A stretch of 64,000 bases of DNA from Nostoc sphaeroides (GCF_003443655.1 NZ_CP031941.1:677501-741500); one strand, 5' to 3'. Positions 1 to 9,633 are shown, counted from the stretch's first letter. Notes: generated from the letters alone by a model not told the origin. Made by a program: numbers and translations.

Positions 1-8
1 GGCAGAGA

Positions 9-1664
9 TTGCGTTTATGGTTATTGCTGGCGCTGATGTGTCTGTTGTCTTTTACTTTGCGAGACATTTACGGCTTGTTTTTTCCTTTTGCAGAGTTGCA
101 GCAGCTGCCAGAAGTACTTAGAACTCAGCGCCTTGTAATTAATATTGCAATGTTGCTGAATATACTAATCTGCTTTGCCTTACATAAAACTAAGTTAGGT
201 CGCGATCGTCCAGATTTATTATTTTTGGGGTCTTCTTGGTCAATTAGTCTAGCATCACAGTTGTTCGCAACCATCACAGGTTTCGCACTACCCGATACCA
301 TCGGCTGGTCGCTGTTGTTCTTAAGCCAAGCTGTGTTGATACCCGTCTGCTGGATTCTTCATTTACTGACTCAAGTGAGTGTACTGATTTACTATTTTGG
401 TGTGAATACAGCACTTGGGCTAAAAACACCAATACCGGGACATCCAGGAATATATAATTTAACGTTCATTTTATACATTTTTTGGTTTTGTGCTATATGC
501 GACATTGGTGTTTATCTGTACGATCGCCTGCAACGTTCTGAATTTTACGCTCGTCAAGAATTAGAATCTGCCTACCAAAAACTCAAGGTTGCAGAAGCTA
601 AATATCGCAGCATTTTTGAAAACGCCGTTGAAGGGATTTTTCAAAGCAGTCCCGATGGACGTTATATTACAGCAAATCCGGCTTTAGCACGGATTTATGG
701 CTACTCCTTGGCGGAGGAAGTGACAGCAAATTCCACTGTTATTGAACAATTGTACGTTGATCCGAAGCGCCGCGCCGAATTTGTCCGCCTAATGGAAAAG
801 TATGGCAGCATTTCCGAGTTTGAATCCCAAATTTATCGCCGAGACGGAAGTATTGTCTGGATTTCAGAAAAAGCCTACGCAGTGCGTGACGAAGAAGGAA
901 AACTGCTTTACTACGAAGGTTTGATTGAAGATATTACCCAGCGCAAACAAACTGAAGAAGAACTACGAGTATTTTTCCATGCAGTTTCCCACGACTTACG
1001 TAACCCAGTGCTGGGTACTTTAATGGTGCTGAAAAACTTCCTTGCACGGAAAGAAGAGAATATTTCCATTTCACGCTCAATTTTAGAGCGGATGATTCAA
1101 AGTAGCGATCGCCAACTTAATTTAATTAATTCGTTGATGGAAGCTCATGTCGGCGAGGTGCAAGGTGTTATTTTGCAGCGTCAAGCCGTACAATTACTGA
1201 CAGTTGTCGAAGCTGCGATCGCAGATTTAGAGCCATTGCTAGAGCGAAATCAAGCAACCTTGAGAAATTTGATCACCGCAGATTTACCATTAATAAATGC
1301 AGATCCCACGCAACTATGGCGAGTTTTTTCTAACTTAATTGTGAATGCTCTGAAACATAATCCCCCCGGCTTGCTCTTGACAATTAACGCTACCCATGAG
1401 GGTGAGATGATTTATTGTACTGTTCGTGATAACGGTGTGGGCATTAGTCAACAACAAAGCGATCGGCTTTTTGACCTTTATTTTCGGGGTGCAAGTATCC
1501 GCAATTCTGTAAGTTTGGGATTGGGCTTGTATTTATGTAAGCAAATTATCAATGCTCACGGCGGCGAAATTGGTGTGAACAGTGCATTGGATGTAGGGGC
1601 AACATTTTGGTTTACATTACCTATTAGTAGAGTAGCCGATTTACAGGATGAAGTTGCTAATTAA
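9..1664 (+). CDS. Membrane-anchored PAS sensor histidine kinase (5' end possibly outside window)
   Basis: This protein senses a signal and autophosphorylates on histidine for a two-component system; its partner is not visible here. The first ~175 residues hold several hydrophobic segments (about 1-25, 43-58, 75-130, 148-170). A PAS domain follows at about 195-315. The HisKA phosphoacceptor is His328 in SHDLRNP. The ATPase domain shows an N box near 442-451, G1 as DNGVGI (474-479) and G2 as GLGLYL (504-509). All catalytic motifs are intact. The first in-frame start visible is a TTG at 9, but the frame is open to base 1, so the true start may lie upstream. No response regulator gene follows, so it is probably an orphan kinase. 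The family call is secure; the signal is unknown. Confidence 0.9.
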   Translation: MRLWLLLALMCLLSFTLRDIYGLFFPFAELQQLPEVLRTQRLVINIAMLLNILICFALHKTKLGRDRPDLLFLGSSWSISLASQLFATITGFALPDTIGWSLLFLSQAVLIPVCWILHLLTQVSVLIYYFGVNTALGLKTPIPGHPGIYNLTFILYIFWFCAICDIGVYLYDRLQRSEFYARQELESAYQKLKVAEAKYRSIFENAVEGIFQSSPDGRYITANPALARIYGYSLAEEVTANSTVIEQLYVDPKRRAEFVRLMEKYGSISEFESQIYRRDGSIVWISEKAYAVRDEEGKLLYYEGLIEDITQRKQTEEELRVFFHAVSHDLRNPVLGTLMVLKNFLARKEENISISRSILERMIQSSDRQLNLINSLMEAHVGEVQGVILQRQAVQLLTVVEAAIADLEPLLERNQATLRNLITADLPLINADPTQLWRVFSNLIVNALKHNPPGLLLTINATHEGEMIYCTVRDNGVGISQQQSDRLFDLYFRGASIRNSVSLGLGLYLCKQIINAHGGEIGVNSALDVGATFWFTLPISRVADLQDEVAN

Positions 1665-1736
1665 ACCTTTTTACTCTCAAAAATATTTTTTTTACGAACC
1701 AGGAAGAAAAGAATAGTCAAATTCGGAAGTAAGAAC

Positions 1737-1952
1737 TTGAAACGCTGTAGCCACTGTCTGAATAGTGCGCCAACCGAAGCCACGCAAAGTCACGCCAAGC
1801 CTTTAGAAGCCACAGCGAGGACTCCTGAAGCCACTAAAAGCCAGCAAATGCCAATCGATGAAACAACGCGCCAGCAAGAGCCGTCAAAAACCAAGGCAGC
1901 CGCCGCATTTAACAGATTAAACAAAAAACTAGATGGAGGAATAAACCAGTGA
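1737..1952 (+). CDS. Small hydrophilic ORF ahead of an HNH nuclease gene
   Basis: I do not recognise this 71-residue protein. It begins with a possible zinc knuckle (CSHC near residues 4-7) and is rich in Ala, Thr, Glu and Lys, with repeated EAT motifs, so it may be largely disordered. It starts with TTG, which weakens the gene call. Its stop overlaps the GTG start of the following HNH gene (GTGA), and a GGAGGA ribosome-binding site for that gene lies within its last codons. This layout suggests a translationally coupled, phage-style two-gene cassette. It could instead be just leader sequence for the downstream gene. Confidence 0.4.
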   Translation: MKRCSHCLNSAPTEATQSHAKPLEATARTPEATKSQQMPIDETTRQQEPSKTKAAAAFNRLNKKLDGGINQ

Positions 1953-2428
1953 AAGACATTCCTGGATACGAAGGTCTATACGCCGTAGATGAGGAAGGAA
2001 ACATCTACAGCTTGAACTACCGAAGACAAGGAGAAACACAGATTTTAAAGTCTTTTAACGACCGTGGACAAAGAAGGTTAGTAGAGTTATTTTTCAACGG
2101 AGTAGGGCAAAAGTTGTCTGTCCATCGTCTAGTACTTCTAACGTTTGTTGGTGAGTGCCCAGAAGGAATGGAGGCTTGTCACAACGACGGTAATCCTTTT
2201 AACAACCGACTAGATAACCTTCGCTGGGATACTAAGCGTAACAACACCTTAGACCGAGTTAATCAAGGGACACAGAACACGCTGAAGTTAAACCCCGCTA
2301 GTGTGTTAGAGATTAAACGCTTGTTATTTGAAGGGGAAATGACACATGTTGAGATAGCGCAACTGTTTGGAGTTAGCCAAGCAATAATCTCGTGTATAGC
2401 TAAGGGTAAAACTTGGAGGCACATTTAA
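1949..2428 (+). CDS. NUMOD4/HNH homing-type endonuclease with C-terminal HTH
   Basis: This is a free-standing HNH nuclease of the kind found in phages and mobile introns. The N-terminus carries a NUMOD4 motif (IPGYEGLYAVDEEGNIYSL, about 4-22). An HNH_3 core follows, with HRLVLLTF near 59-66, the ACHNDGNPFNN block near 80-90 and LDNLRW just after. The last ~45 residues (VEIAQLFGVSQAIISCI) look like a helix-turn-helix that would aid DNA binding. It starts with GTG, supported by GGAGGA eight bases upstream and by coupling to the preceding ORF. The 159-residue length is typical for such enzymes. The flanking 26-codon ORF and IS630 fragment point to mobile DNA. I see no intron or intein, so its homing site is unknown. 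Confidence 0.8.
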   Translation: MKDIPGYEGLYAVDEEGNIYSLNYRRQGETQILKSFNDRGQRRLVELFFNGVGQKLSVHRLVLLTFVGECPEGMEACHNDGNPFNNRLDNLRWDTKRNNTLDRVNQGTQNTLKLNPASVLEIKRLLFEGEMTHVEIAQLFGVSQAIISCIAKGKTWRHI

Positions 2429-2431
2429 CTA

Positions 2432-2512
2432 ATGGCTGAATTGCGGGGACTTACATCAACCTTCCTAGCCATAACAGGAGTCCTCGCACTTGTTTACTTA
2501 GGAAGCGGATAG
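2432..2512 (+). CDS. Possible 26-residue single-span membrane peptide
   Basis: A short ATG-started frame directly follows the HNH gene. It encodes a peptide starting MAELRG and then a hydrophobic stretch ending YLGSG, consistent with one membrane span. The GGAGG upstream lies inside the end of the HNH gene with longer than usual spacing. The size resembles small phage or photosystem peptides, but I match it to none. It may be chance. Confidence 0.2.
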   Translation: MAELRGLTSTFLAITGVLALVYLGSG

Positions 2513-2604
2513 AATACGTTTTAAAACACCAACTTTTTTATCAATTAGCGAAGCACGGCAACGAACCGGAGCATCTGTAATAACTCGTTTGTTGTATTGC
2601 TGCT

Positions 2605-2766
2605 GACCGTGCTGGCTGGCATATTAGCCATAAATTAAAAATTCCTGAAGGGTTACATTTAACATTTTTGCCCTCTCATTCTCCCGAATTGCAAGCTGCT
2701 GAAAGATTGTGGACTTTGATTGATGAACCAATTGCAAATCAATATCTAGCGGTTAGGTTTCCATAA
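2605..2766 (+). pseudogene. C-terminal remnant of an IS630-type DDE transposase
   Basis: Fifty-three codons read DRAGWH..., then an H-L-T-F-L-P-S-H-S-P-E-L-Q core, then AERLWTLIDEPIAN, and stop. This is the usual end of cyanobacterial IS630/Tc1-mariner transposases: the second catalytic Asp (DRAGWH) and the final Glu (AERLW). Nothing upstream continues the frame cleanly, so most of the element is gone. IS630 elements insert at TA and duplicate it, which matches the TA-flanked MITEs elsewhere in this window. Confidence 0.75.
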
Positions 2767-2788
2767 ATATTCTCGAATTTGCTTGCTA

Positions 2789-3358
2789 TTATTCAGGAAA
2801 AAATAAACCGATAGAACAACAAAATCCGGGTAAAAGTGGGGATGTTATTTCATCATCACCTAGCAGAGTAGCAACTAAAACCAACTTTGCTTTTTCTCGC
2901 CGATAAACTTCGATTTTTTCAGTAAAGCGATCAATAATCCAATACTCACGCACACCTTGAACTGAATATAGTTTCAGTTTTGCTTCTTTGTCTCGAAGTT
3001 CGTTTTGTTTACCAGGGGATAAAACCTCTACTACTAACTCTGGTGCGCCCGTCAAATGTCCCGCTTCATCTTCAATTTGCGCCAATCGTTCTCGACTTAC
3101 CCAAACGACATCCGGTATAACGCTATCTGCTTGCGAAAAAAGCACCCCTGGAGCTACAATTGTTTCCCCTAAACCACTCGAATCTGACCAAACATCGAGT
3201 TGTCGAAATATTTTGCCACAAACTTGTTGATGACGGCGGTGAGGAGTGCGAGTCACAAAGAGTTCTCCATTAATAATTTCATAGCGTGTCCACTCATTTT
3301 CGGGTAGAACCTCTAAATCGTGAATTGTCCAGCGTACTCCCTCAACGGCTTGGTTCAT
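2789..3358 (-). CDS. Uma2-family PD-(D/E)XK nuclease-fold protein (DUF820)
   Basis: This belongs to the Uma2/DUF820 family, which is greatly expanded in cyanobacteria. It has a restriction-endonuclease fold and no settled function. Visible family motifs are the N-terminal YEIINGELFVTRTPHRRHQ, the VIPDVVWVS strand with its conserved Asp, PELVVEVLSPG carrying the catalytic Glu, and KLKLYSVQGVREYWIID. The 189-residue length is normal and no break is seen. It is a single gene flanked by mobile remnants and the urease accessory operon, with no shared function evident. Confidence 0.85.
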   Translation of the reverse strand: MNQAVEGVRWTIHDLEVLPENEWTRYEIINGELFVTRTPHRRHQQVCGKIFRQLDVWSDSSGLGETIVAPGVLFSQADSVIPDVVWVSRERLAQIEDEAGHLTGAPELVVEVLSPGKQNELRDKEAKLKLYSVQGVREYWIIDRFTEKIEVYRREKAKLVLVATLLGDDEITSPLLPGFCCSIGLFFPE

Positions 3359-3548
3359 AATTGTCCCCGTTTGGCTCGTTGCCTTTATTTGTTTAATTTT
3401 ATCTTTTATTCGGGCAAGGCAACTATGGGGTTTAAAATAATTCGTAATGGCGCTCCTACGTCGCTAACGCTGCGCTAACGTAATTCGTAATTCGTAATTA
3501 GTTAAATTAAAAGCATAATAAAAAGCGGAAGTTCAGGCAAAACTCTGT

Positions 3549-3992
3549 ATGCTGACATTTACTCAATTTAAACCACCTAATTACGATGCCGCAGTTAGTT
3601 TTACTCTGGCGCTGACAGCAGAAGAACGTACCCGCAGCCGTCATCGTTTTGAAACGGAAGATGGTATTGTGTTTTTACATTTACCCAGAGGAACTGTTTT
3701 ACACGATGGCGATATTTTGCTAGAAGAAACCCATAGCAGTTTAATCAGAATTACTGCCAAACCAGAACTAGTGCTGACTGCTTTTGCCCAAACACCACTT
3801 TTATTATTACGGGCGGCATACCATCTGGGAAATCGCCATGTACCTGTAGAAATTACTCCGGCTTATTTACGCTTGTCTTCAGACTCAGTTTTACGCACCA
3901 TGTTAGAACAACTGGGGTTAGAAGTTAAAGAGGAAATTTTACCGTTTCAGCCAGAATTAGGAGCTTATGGACAACACCATCATGCTCACTGA
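3549..3992 (+). CDS. ureE: Urease accessory protein UreE (nickel metallochaperone)
   Basis: UreE binds nickel and hands it to the UreDFG-urease complex in the cytoplasm. The protein has the expected N-terminal peptide-binding domain with [15 protein letters not shown] near residues 25-40, then the metal-binding domain with NRHVPVEI (about 96-103). The tail ends in an HHHAH cluster, matching the His-rich metal-binding tail of UreE. At 147 residues it is of normal length. Its last 26 bases overlap ureF, so the two are probably translated together. Short AATTCGTAATT repeats fill the upstream gap. No urease structural genes (ureABC) or ureD lie nearby. Confidence 0.93.
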   Translation: MLTFTQFKPPNYDAAVSFTLALTAEERTRSRHRFETEDGIVFLHLPRGTVLHDGDILLEETHSSLIRITAKPELVLTAFAQTPLLLLRAAYHLGNRHVPVEITPAYLRLSSDSVLRTMLEQLGLEVKEEILPFQPELGAYGQHHHAH

Positions 3993-4659
3993 TAGCCATC
4001 TTTTAAGTATTTTACAACTGGCTAGCCCCGCTTTACCTGTGGGATCATATAGTTATTCTGAAGGTTTGGAAATGCTGGTAGAAAATGGTACGATCGCTAA
4101 CCACACACATCTCAAAGATTGGTTAAAAGCAGAGTTGCTCTCCGGGGCAATTCGGTTAGAGGCGGCGGTAATGGTACGATCGCAGCAATCTGCAAAAATG
4201 GGTGATCTAGAGTCCCTATGCCGTTGGAATCTGTGGTTATCCGCAGCTAGAGAAACAGAAGAATTACGCGCCTCTAGTTGGCAGATGGGGCGATCGCTGA
4301 TCCAATTACTTGGTAAACTAGAACCGCAGATTGTACCTATTGCCAATGCTGTGGGTAATCCTTGCAATTATGCGATCGCTTTTGGCATTGCTATTGCCCA
4401 TTGGCAAATCAGCATCCAAGCCGCATTACTCGCATATCTGCATAGTTGGGCAAGTAATTTGATTACTGCGGGTGTGAAACTTATCCCCCTTGGACAAACA
4501 GCAGGACAGCAGTTATTACTAGATTTACAACCATTATTTAGGGTTACGGCGTTAGAAATTCTCGCGTTGGAGGATGATCAACTCGCCTGTTGTAGTTGGG
4601 GTTTGTCGCTGGCAAGTATGCAGCATGAAACGCAGTATACAAGGTTGTTTAGGAGTTAG
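3967..4659 (+). CDS. ureF: Urease accessory protein UreF
   Basis: UreF helps UreG GTPase load nickel into apo-urease, as part of the UreDFG complex. The start of the protein shows the family signature [21 protein letters not shown] (seen here with I-L-Q in place of L-L-Q). Later helices carry [13 protein letters not shown] and [19 protein letters not shown], typical of UreF. Its 230-residue length is usual. The gene overlaps ureE by 26 bases and is followed after 72 bases by ureG, with a run of heptamer repeats in that gap. Start codon choice rests on the overlap and the alignment of the signature near the N-terminus. Confidence 0.93.
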   Translation: MDNTIMLTDSHLLSILQLASPALPVGSYSYSEGLEMLVENGTIANHTHLKDWLKAELLSGAIRLEAAVMVRSQQSAKMGDLESLCRWNLWLSAARETEELRASSWQMGRSLIQLLGKLEPQIVPIANAVGNPCNYAIAFGIAIAHWQISIQAALLAYLHSWASNLITAGVKLIPLGQTAGQQLLLDLQPLFRVTALEILALEDDQLACCSWGLSLASMQHETQYTRLFRS

Positions 4660-4729
4660 GAGTGAGGAGTTAGGAGTTAGGAGTTAGGAGTTAGGAGTTA
4701 AAAGTTAAAAGTTAGGAGTTAGTGAAGAG
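4651..4729 (+). repeat. Heptamer repeats (AGGAGTT type) between ureF and ureG
   Basis: The gap between ureF and ureG is almost entirely tandem TTAGGAG-type heptamers with GTGAGGA and AAAAGTT variants. Such short tandemly repeated sequences are common in Nostocales genomes. The last units supply a purine-rich stretch just before the ureG ATG, so the array may double as its ribosome-binding site. Confidence 0.85.
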
Positions 4730-4731
4730 TT

Positions 4732-5328
4732 ATGAATGCATTTAGAGTGGGGGTTGCTGGGCCAGTGGGTTCGGGGAAGACGGCTTTAGTAGATGCTTTG
4801 TGTAAGGGATTACGTGAGCAGTATCAGATTGCGGTGGTGACGAATGACATTTATACTCAGGAGGATGCTCAGTTTTTAGTGCGTTCTCAGGCGTTGGCAA
4901 GCGATCGCATTTTGGGTGTAGAGACTGGCGGTTGTCCCCATACTGCTATCCGCGAAGATGCTTCGATGAATTTGGCGGCAATTGAACAGTTAGAAGAACG
5001 TTTTATCGATTTGGATTTGGTATTTTTGGAAAGTGGCGGTGATAATTTAGCTGCTACCTTTAGTCCAGAATTGGTAGATTTAACGATTTACGTCATCGAT
5101 GTTGCGGCTGGTGATAAAATTCCCCGCAAGGGTGGCCCCGGCATTACTAAATCTGACTTGTTAGTGATTAACAAAACTGATTTAGCGCCTTATGTTGGTG
5201 CAGATTTAAGTGTGATGGAACGAGATGCAAAAAAAATGCGCGGCGATAAACCTTTTATTTTTACTAATTTAAAAACTCAGTCTGGACTTGCAGATGTAAT
5301 TAACTTTGTTTGCACAAATATCTGTTAA
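4732..5328 (+). CDS. ureG: Urease accessory GTPase UreG
   Basis: UreG is the SIMIBI-class GTPase that powers nickel delivery into urease. The P-loop GPVGSGKT sits at residues 10-17. The nickel-binding CPH motif appears in [32 protein letters not shown] matches the switch region, and [10 protein letters not shown] is the guanine-specificity motif. At 198 residues it is full length. It closes the ureE-ureF-ureG run and is followed by a GAGACG...CGTCTC hairpin repeat. The ATG is preceded by heptamer repeats rather than a classical leader. Confidence 0.95.
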   Translation: MNAFRVGVAGPVGSGKTALVDALCKGLREQYQIAVVTNDIYTQEDAQFLVRSQALASDRILGVETGGCPHTAIREDASMNLAAIEQLEERFIDLDLVFLESGGDNLAATFSPELVDLTIYVIDVAAGDKIPRKGGPGITKSDLLVINKTDLAPYVGADLSVMERDAKKMRGDKPFIFTNLKTQSGLADVINFVCTNIC

Positions 5329-5429
5329 AAAGGATTTTATAGCAGTTCTCGTTTACGTAACGTTGTACCCCATCTAAATTAGAAACGCATATAACCCAAT
5401 ACAGTTCAGATAAGACCGAAACACTTGTA

Positions 5430-5452
5430 GAGACGGCGATTTATCGCGTCTC
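5430..5452. repeat. Palindromic GAGACG...CGTCTC repeat downstream of ureG
   Basis: A near-perfect dyad (GAGACGGCGAT with ATCGCGTCTC) lies about 100 bases after ureG. The same palindrome recurs at 13934-13997, 32430-32459 and 59090-59160. It could end ureG or the convergent ABC gene's transcript, but no T-run follows closely. Confidence 0.7.
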
Positions 5453-5482
5453 TTGTGTAGATGCGGTTTCTAACGGGACTTT

Positions 5483-7348
5483 CTATAAAGCCCTCAGATG
5501 ACGACTTCGCACCCGTTCAGCACTACCAGTAGGAATCGCAGCAATTAATTTTTGCGTGTATTCTTCTTTGGGTTCTTGGTAAATATTTTCGGCTGTGCCT
5601 TCTTCAACAATTTGACCGCGATTCATGACTAAAATGCGATCGCTCATAAATTTCACTACACTTAAATCGTGAGAAATAAAGATATAAGTAAGCTGAAAGT
5701 CTGACTGTAATTCTTTGAGGAGATTTAATACCTGCGCTTGCACTGAAACATCCAACGCTGAAACTGATTCATCACAAATGATAAACTTAGGATTTAACGC
5801 CAAAGAACGAGCTATGCAAATCCGTTGGCGTTGACCACCAGAAAACTGATGAGGATAGCGGTTAATTGCATCTGCACTCAACCCCACCCGTTCTAAAAGT
5901 TCAACTACCCGCCCGCGTCGTTGTTGCTTTGTCTTACCCACGGCGTGAATTAACAATGGTTCCATCACCGCATCACCAATTTTCATCCGTGGATCTAGGG
6001 AACTAAAAGGGTTTTGGAAGACTATTTGCATTTCCCGCCGCAGTTTTTGCAACGGTTCACCTTTGAGGTTAGTAATATCTTGTTTCTCAAAGATAATCTG
6101 ACCACTCATCGGTTCAATTAATCGCAGCAAAGCTCTACCAAGGGTGGTTTTACCGCAACCAGATTCTCCTACTAAACCTAGTGTTTCTCCTGGTTTGACA
6201 TCAAAGGAAACGCCATTAACTGCCATATTGTAGCGTTTTGTACCACCAAACACCCCGCGCACTGGAAAACCAACTTTCAGGTTGCGGATTTGCAACAGGG
6301 GTTCCTTTTTATTGAAGTTTGCCAATCTTGCAGCAATCTCTTCTGTGGTGACTTCTGTGGGTTGTGCTGGTTCTTTCGCCTGAATTACCACTTGTCCCGT
6401 TGCAGTCTCTTCTGCACTCATGTAATCAGAAACAGTGAGTAATTTTTGGGGACGGCGGTTGAGTGTAGGGCGACAAGCTATCAAACCTTTAGTATATGGA
6501 TGCTGGGGACTGCTGAAAATTTGCCGAGAAGTACCAGATTCGACAACTTTACCTTTATACATCACCGCTACTTCGTCAGCAATTTCTGAAATTAGCCCCA
6601 AGTCGTGGGTGATGAAAATCATTGCCATGTCACGACTTTGCTGCAATTCTCGCAACAAGTCCAAAATAGTCGCTTGCACCGTCACATCTAAAGCTGTGGT
6701 TGGTTCATCGGCAATTAAAATTAATGGGTTGCAAGAAATTGCCATTGCAATCATTACCCGTTGCAACTGACCCCCAGAAAGTTCATGAGGGTAGCGTTCT
6801 AGCATGGCTTCTTTGTGTTCTTTAACCATCTGTGCCAACTTTGATGGTTCGGGTTTCGACGAAGTTTCGGTATACTGCTGTTGGATCTCCTCATCGCTAG
6901 GTAGGAGTTTAACCTCTTGTAGACCTGCGATCGCAATTTGTCGTGCTTGGGCTGCTGACACACTTTGATGCCGCATAATTGCTTCTGTTAGCTGAAATCC
7001 GATGTTATAAACCGGATTAAGCGAACTCATCGGTTCTTGAAAAATCATGGCGATATCGCCACCCCGGTGTAACTGCATTTGCTCAGGAGGCAATTTTACC
7101 AAATCGATGGCATTGCCATTCTCTTGAGGACGAAACCAGATTTCACCGCCAGTAACGATACCGGGACTTTGCAACAAACCCATTACAGCTAGGGCTGTCA
7201 CCGATTTACCACTCCCCGATTCTCCTACTATTCCTAGAGTTTCACCTCGATGCAGCCCAAAGGAAATACCATCCAAAGCTCTGACAACATTGCCATCACC
7301 GGGAAATTCAACTTGTATATTGCGAACCTCTAGGACAGTTTCTCTCAT
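5483..7348 (-). CDS. Fused two-domain peptide/nickel-type ABC transporter ATPase (DppD-DppF like)
   Basis: This protein is the energy unit of an oligopeptide/dipeptide-type importer, with two complete ATPase domains in one chain as in GsiA. Domain 1 has Walker A GESGSGKS (42-49), then LSGGQLQR and [13 protein letters not shown]. Domain 2 has [17 protein letters not shown] and [15 protein letters not shown] linker of about 60 residues rich in Glu, Ala and Thr joins them. The first domain carries an extra charged segment between its Q-loop and signature region ([18 protein letters not shown]). No permease or binding-protein genes are adjacent, which is common for cyanobacterial versions. The substrate is not evident. 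Confidence 0.9.
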   Translation of the reverse strand: MRETVLEVRNIQVEFPGDGNVVRALDGISFGLHRGETLGIVGESGSGKSVTALAVMGLLQSPGIVTGGEIWFRPQENGNAIDLVKLPPEQMQLHRGGDIAMIFQEPMSSLNPVYNIGFQLTEAIMRHQSVSAAQARQIAIAGLQEVKLLPSDEEIQQQYTETSSKPEPSKLAQMVKEHKEAMLERYPHELSGGQLQRVMIAMAISCNPLILIADEPTTALDVTVQATILDLLRELQQSRDMAMIFITHDLGLISEIADEVAVMYKGKVVESGTSRQIFSSPQHPYTKGLIACRPTLNRRPQKLLTVSDYMSAEETATGQVVIQAKEPAQPTEVTTEEIAARLANFNKKEPLLQIRNLKVGFPVRGVFGGTKRYNMAVNGVSFDVKPGETLGLVGESGCGKTTLGRALLRLIEPMSGQIIFEKQDITNLKGEPLQKLRREMQIVFQNPFSSLDPRMKIGDAVMEPLLIHAVGKTKQQRRGRVVELLERVGLSADAINRYPHQFSGGQRQRICIARSLALNPKFIICDESVSALDVSVQAQVLNLLKELQSDFQLTYIFISHDLSVVKFMSDRILVMNRGQIVEEGTAENIYQEPKEEYTQKLIAAIPTGSAERVRSRHLRAL

Positions 7349-7649
7349 AGGAGTTGGGTATGAATATTAACTTAAAATTATCTGGATTTTAACAATAGTT
7401 TTGATATATGTGTGGGTAAATTTGCTTTTTAGACTCTTTGGCAGTTTTTCTGACACCGCATACTTCCACAATATACATGCCAAATTTGATATCACCCCAG
7501 AGCGTACTATCAATACGGAGCAAATAGCAGTATAATAGCTTGATGATTTGAAAAAGACAAAGTATCGTTATAGCTAACGCTAGATCCTCTTTCAGCCGTC
7601 AAGCTCTTTTAGATTTTAGAGATTTCAAAATTGCAAGGAGATAAAAGTA
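7349..7649. other. Intergenic region, no gene seen
   Basis: This AT-rich spacer separates two divergent genes and should contain both promoters. An AAGGAG site precedes the ATG at 7650. I see no repeat or RNA gene in it. Confidence 0.5.
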
Positions 7650-8228
7650 ATGATCGGTACTAGTAAAACTCTGTTAATACTATCTGCTTTTTTAGCATCA
7701 ATACTAACTAATCTGTCACCAGCTAAGGCTGTGAATCTGATTAAAAATGGGAGTTTTGATAACGGTTTAAGTCAATCTCAATGGCTCTTGCTTGGAAATG
7801 TAGGTATTAGTACTTACGATGCTTATCGAACAATACAAGCAATAGGAATATCTTCATCTGAACCTTTTTTGGTTACTTTTAACAGTGGCAATACAATCCC
7901 TAGTGGTAGTATTTCTCAAACTATTTCTACCATAGCAGGACAAAAATACGTTTTATCTTTTCTTTATGGTAACTATAGGTCTCCAGGTTTGTCTATCGGA
8001 ACTCAATCTATTAAGGTAGATATTCTTGATTCTAGTAATGCTTCTCTAGTGAGCCAGATAATTATTGACCCTACTGGTAGCAATAATTTAGGTAATATCT
8101 TGAGTTCTTACAGTCTGTCTTTTATTGCAACTAGTAATCAGACAATAATTAAATTTAGTGACACTAGTTTTGAGACTGATGGAATAGATGGATTTCTAGA
8201 TAATATCAACGTTACTCCTGCACCATAG
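7650..8228 (+). CDS. Secreted DUF642/PEP-CTERM-type beta-sandwich protein lacking its anchor
   Basis: This is an exported protein of unknown role. A signal peptide covers about 1-27 and ends at AKA. The mature part starts NLIKNGSFDNG, the hallmark opening of DUF642/PEP-CTERM carbohydrate-binding-like domains, and ends ETDGIDGFLDNINV, the usual last strand. Family members normally continue into a PEP motif, a membrane span and an Arg-rich tail. Here the chain stops after TPAP, immediately before a MITE-type inverted end (8230). The missing anchor could be natural or caused by that insertion. The AAGGAG ribosome site supports the start. Confidence 0.7.
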   Translation: MIGTSKTLLILSAFLASILTNLSPAKAVNLIKNGSFDNGLSQSQWLLLGNVGISTYDAYRTIQAIGISSSEPFLVTFNSGNTIPSGSISQTISTIAGQKYVLSFLYGNYRSPGLSIGTQSIKVDILDSSNASLVSQIIIDPTGSNNLGNILSSYSLSFIATSNQTIIKFSDTSFETDGIDGFLDNINVTPAP

Positions 8229-8229
8229 C

Positions 8230-8766
8230 TATAGGACTCCTATTGATTTTTGAAGAAGTATACAAGACTATACGGTGGAGTACAGAAGCCTAAAATAAAG
8301 GCAAGAATTCAGCATAAATAAAGAAAGTACTTTTTATGCTAAATAGCTTATCAGAACATCGATTTTCCACTGCGATCCACCCAATCTCAGGGCAAACGCA
8401 TCTAAATGTTGACGAGCTGGAATGAAAGTGGAATTTCAGTAGACCGAAAAGTTTTCCAGAAGCCTTACCAGTCCTTGATTTCTGCTTGGGAATACAATCC
8501 GCCGAAATCAGCGCTTAATTTATTGGGTTGCCACGCTACTACGCAAATTTATTTTTCTGGCTTAACTCAAGCGTATTGAAATAAGAGTAGGTAAGCGATG
8601 TTTCACCACAAGATGCAAAGGATCAACGCATACAAAAAAATAGCACATCCTAAAGGATGGCTATAGGAATCCTACTTGAATCTTGCTCAGTATACTGAGA
8701 AGTAAAGCTTTGTATATCAAGCTTGTAGGCAGCTTAGTTGTTCAAAAATCAAATAGGAATCCTATA
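8230..8766. repeat. Region bounded by inverted MITE ends; contains a 105-bp MITE at 8662-8766
   Basis: The stretch begins TATAGGACTCCTATTGATT and ends with the inverted form AAATAGGAATCCTATA. Inside, 8662-8766 is a complete short element: left end TATAGGAATCCTACTTGAAT, right end the inverse of TATAGGATTCCTATTTGATT. The ends match the elements at 16391, 28127 and 49622. The rest of the interval has no convincing gene and may be the decayed body of a larger element. Confidence 0.65.
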
Positions 8767-8777
8767 TTTGTAAAAAA

Positions 8778-8957
8778 TTAGGACTTACGCACTGTACAAA
8801 ATAACTATCTTGTGCATCAACCTAAATACGTTGTTTCAGGCTTTTATCAATCACCTTTGATTGAGTGCGATCGCTAAAATCTCATTGAAAAATCTAGCTA
8901 TCAGCCTTGAAAACTCTACCTGTTATTTTGGCTTTTCTGTCAATGCGTAAGTCCTAA
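8778..8957. repeat. 180-bp MITE with TTAGGACTTACGCA ends
   Basis: Perfect 14-bp terminal inverted repeats (TTAGGACTTACGCA at 8778-8791 and its inverse at 8944-8957) bound a non-coding body. A shorter element with similar ends is at 32074-32166. Ends of this kind are typical of small non-autonomous elements in Nostocales. Confidence 0.8.
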
Positions 8958-9024
8958 AAATGTCTAATTATAATGCTTTTTGCTAAGTATGTAAGCAAAT
9001 TGAATACATGCTCAACTACCAACT

Positions 9025-9597
9025 TTAGAACGGAATATCATCTGGATCTGGTTCTTGCTCTTTCACTGCTGGATAAGTGGTTCGCTCATAATTTGCGGGT
9101 TGGGGTATGGGTTCGTAAGTTGTCGCTTGGGGAGCAACGCCAACAGGATTTGTAGCCGGGGTAGGCGCTGGACGTGGTGAATCGTAACTGGGAAACTCTT
9201 TCTGTGCCGGACGAGATGCTGATGGTTGTCGTGGAGCAGTTTCAGTGAATGATGGAGTTACGGTTGCTGAGGGCAATGGATCAGTATTAAAACTACCTCC
9301 AACAGGTTGAATTTGTTGTACTGTCAATTCAGCACGTTTTTCTTTAAAACCTTCTTGACGTTCAACAGTATTCATGCTTAAACGTCCTACCAGGATGACG
9401 CGATCGCCTTGATGGTAGTTTTGCTGAATTTCTGTCGCTAAATTCCCCCAGCCGACAACTTTCAGCGTGGCTGGCGGTTCTTCTGGTTTCTGGGAATTGG
9501 GAAACTGCACCAGCATTTCCGTCACTCCCAGATTATCGGCTGTATAACGCAGTTGCGGCTCGTTGATAATTTCCGCCATCAAAACGCAGCTGTTCAT
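9025..9597 (-). CDS. ssb: Single-stranded DNA-binding (SSB-like) protein
   Basis: SSB coats single-stranded DNA in replication and repair and recruits partners through its tail. The OB-fold region runs from about residue 1 to 105, with NSCVLMAEIINEPQLRYT, LKVVGWGNLA and DRVILVGRL. A Pro/Ala/Thr-rich linker follows. The C-terminus is the acidic tip DPDDIPF, the canonical partner-binding tail. I place the start at 9597 because AGGAG sits eight bases upstream of that ATG; an ATG at 9633 would add 12 residues without homology. The sequence is more divergent than typical SSB1, so it may be one of several cyanobacterial paralogues. Confidence 0.85.
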   Translation of the reverse strand: MNSCVLMAEIINEPQLRYTADNLGVTEMLVQFPNSQKPEEPPATLKVVGWGNLATEIQQNYHQGDRVILVGRLSMNTVERQEGFKEKRAELTVQQIQPVGGSFNTDPLPSATVTPSFTETAPRQPSASRPAQKEFPSYDSPRPAPTPATNPVGVAPQATTYEPIPQPANYERTTYPAVKEQEPDPDDIPF

Positions 9598-9633
9598 TAA
9601 AATTACTCCTGACTGCAAAAAGTACTGATTCAA

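Noticed and set aside
3444..3459. NtcA box (GTA-N8-TAC) upstream of ureE
   Set aside because: The candidate GTAATGGCGCTCCTAC has a spacing of ten and lies in repeat DNA.
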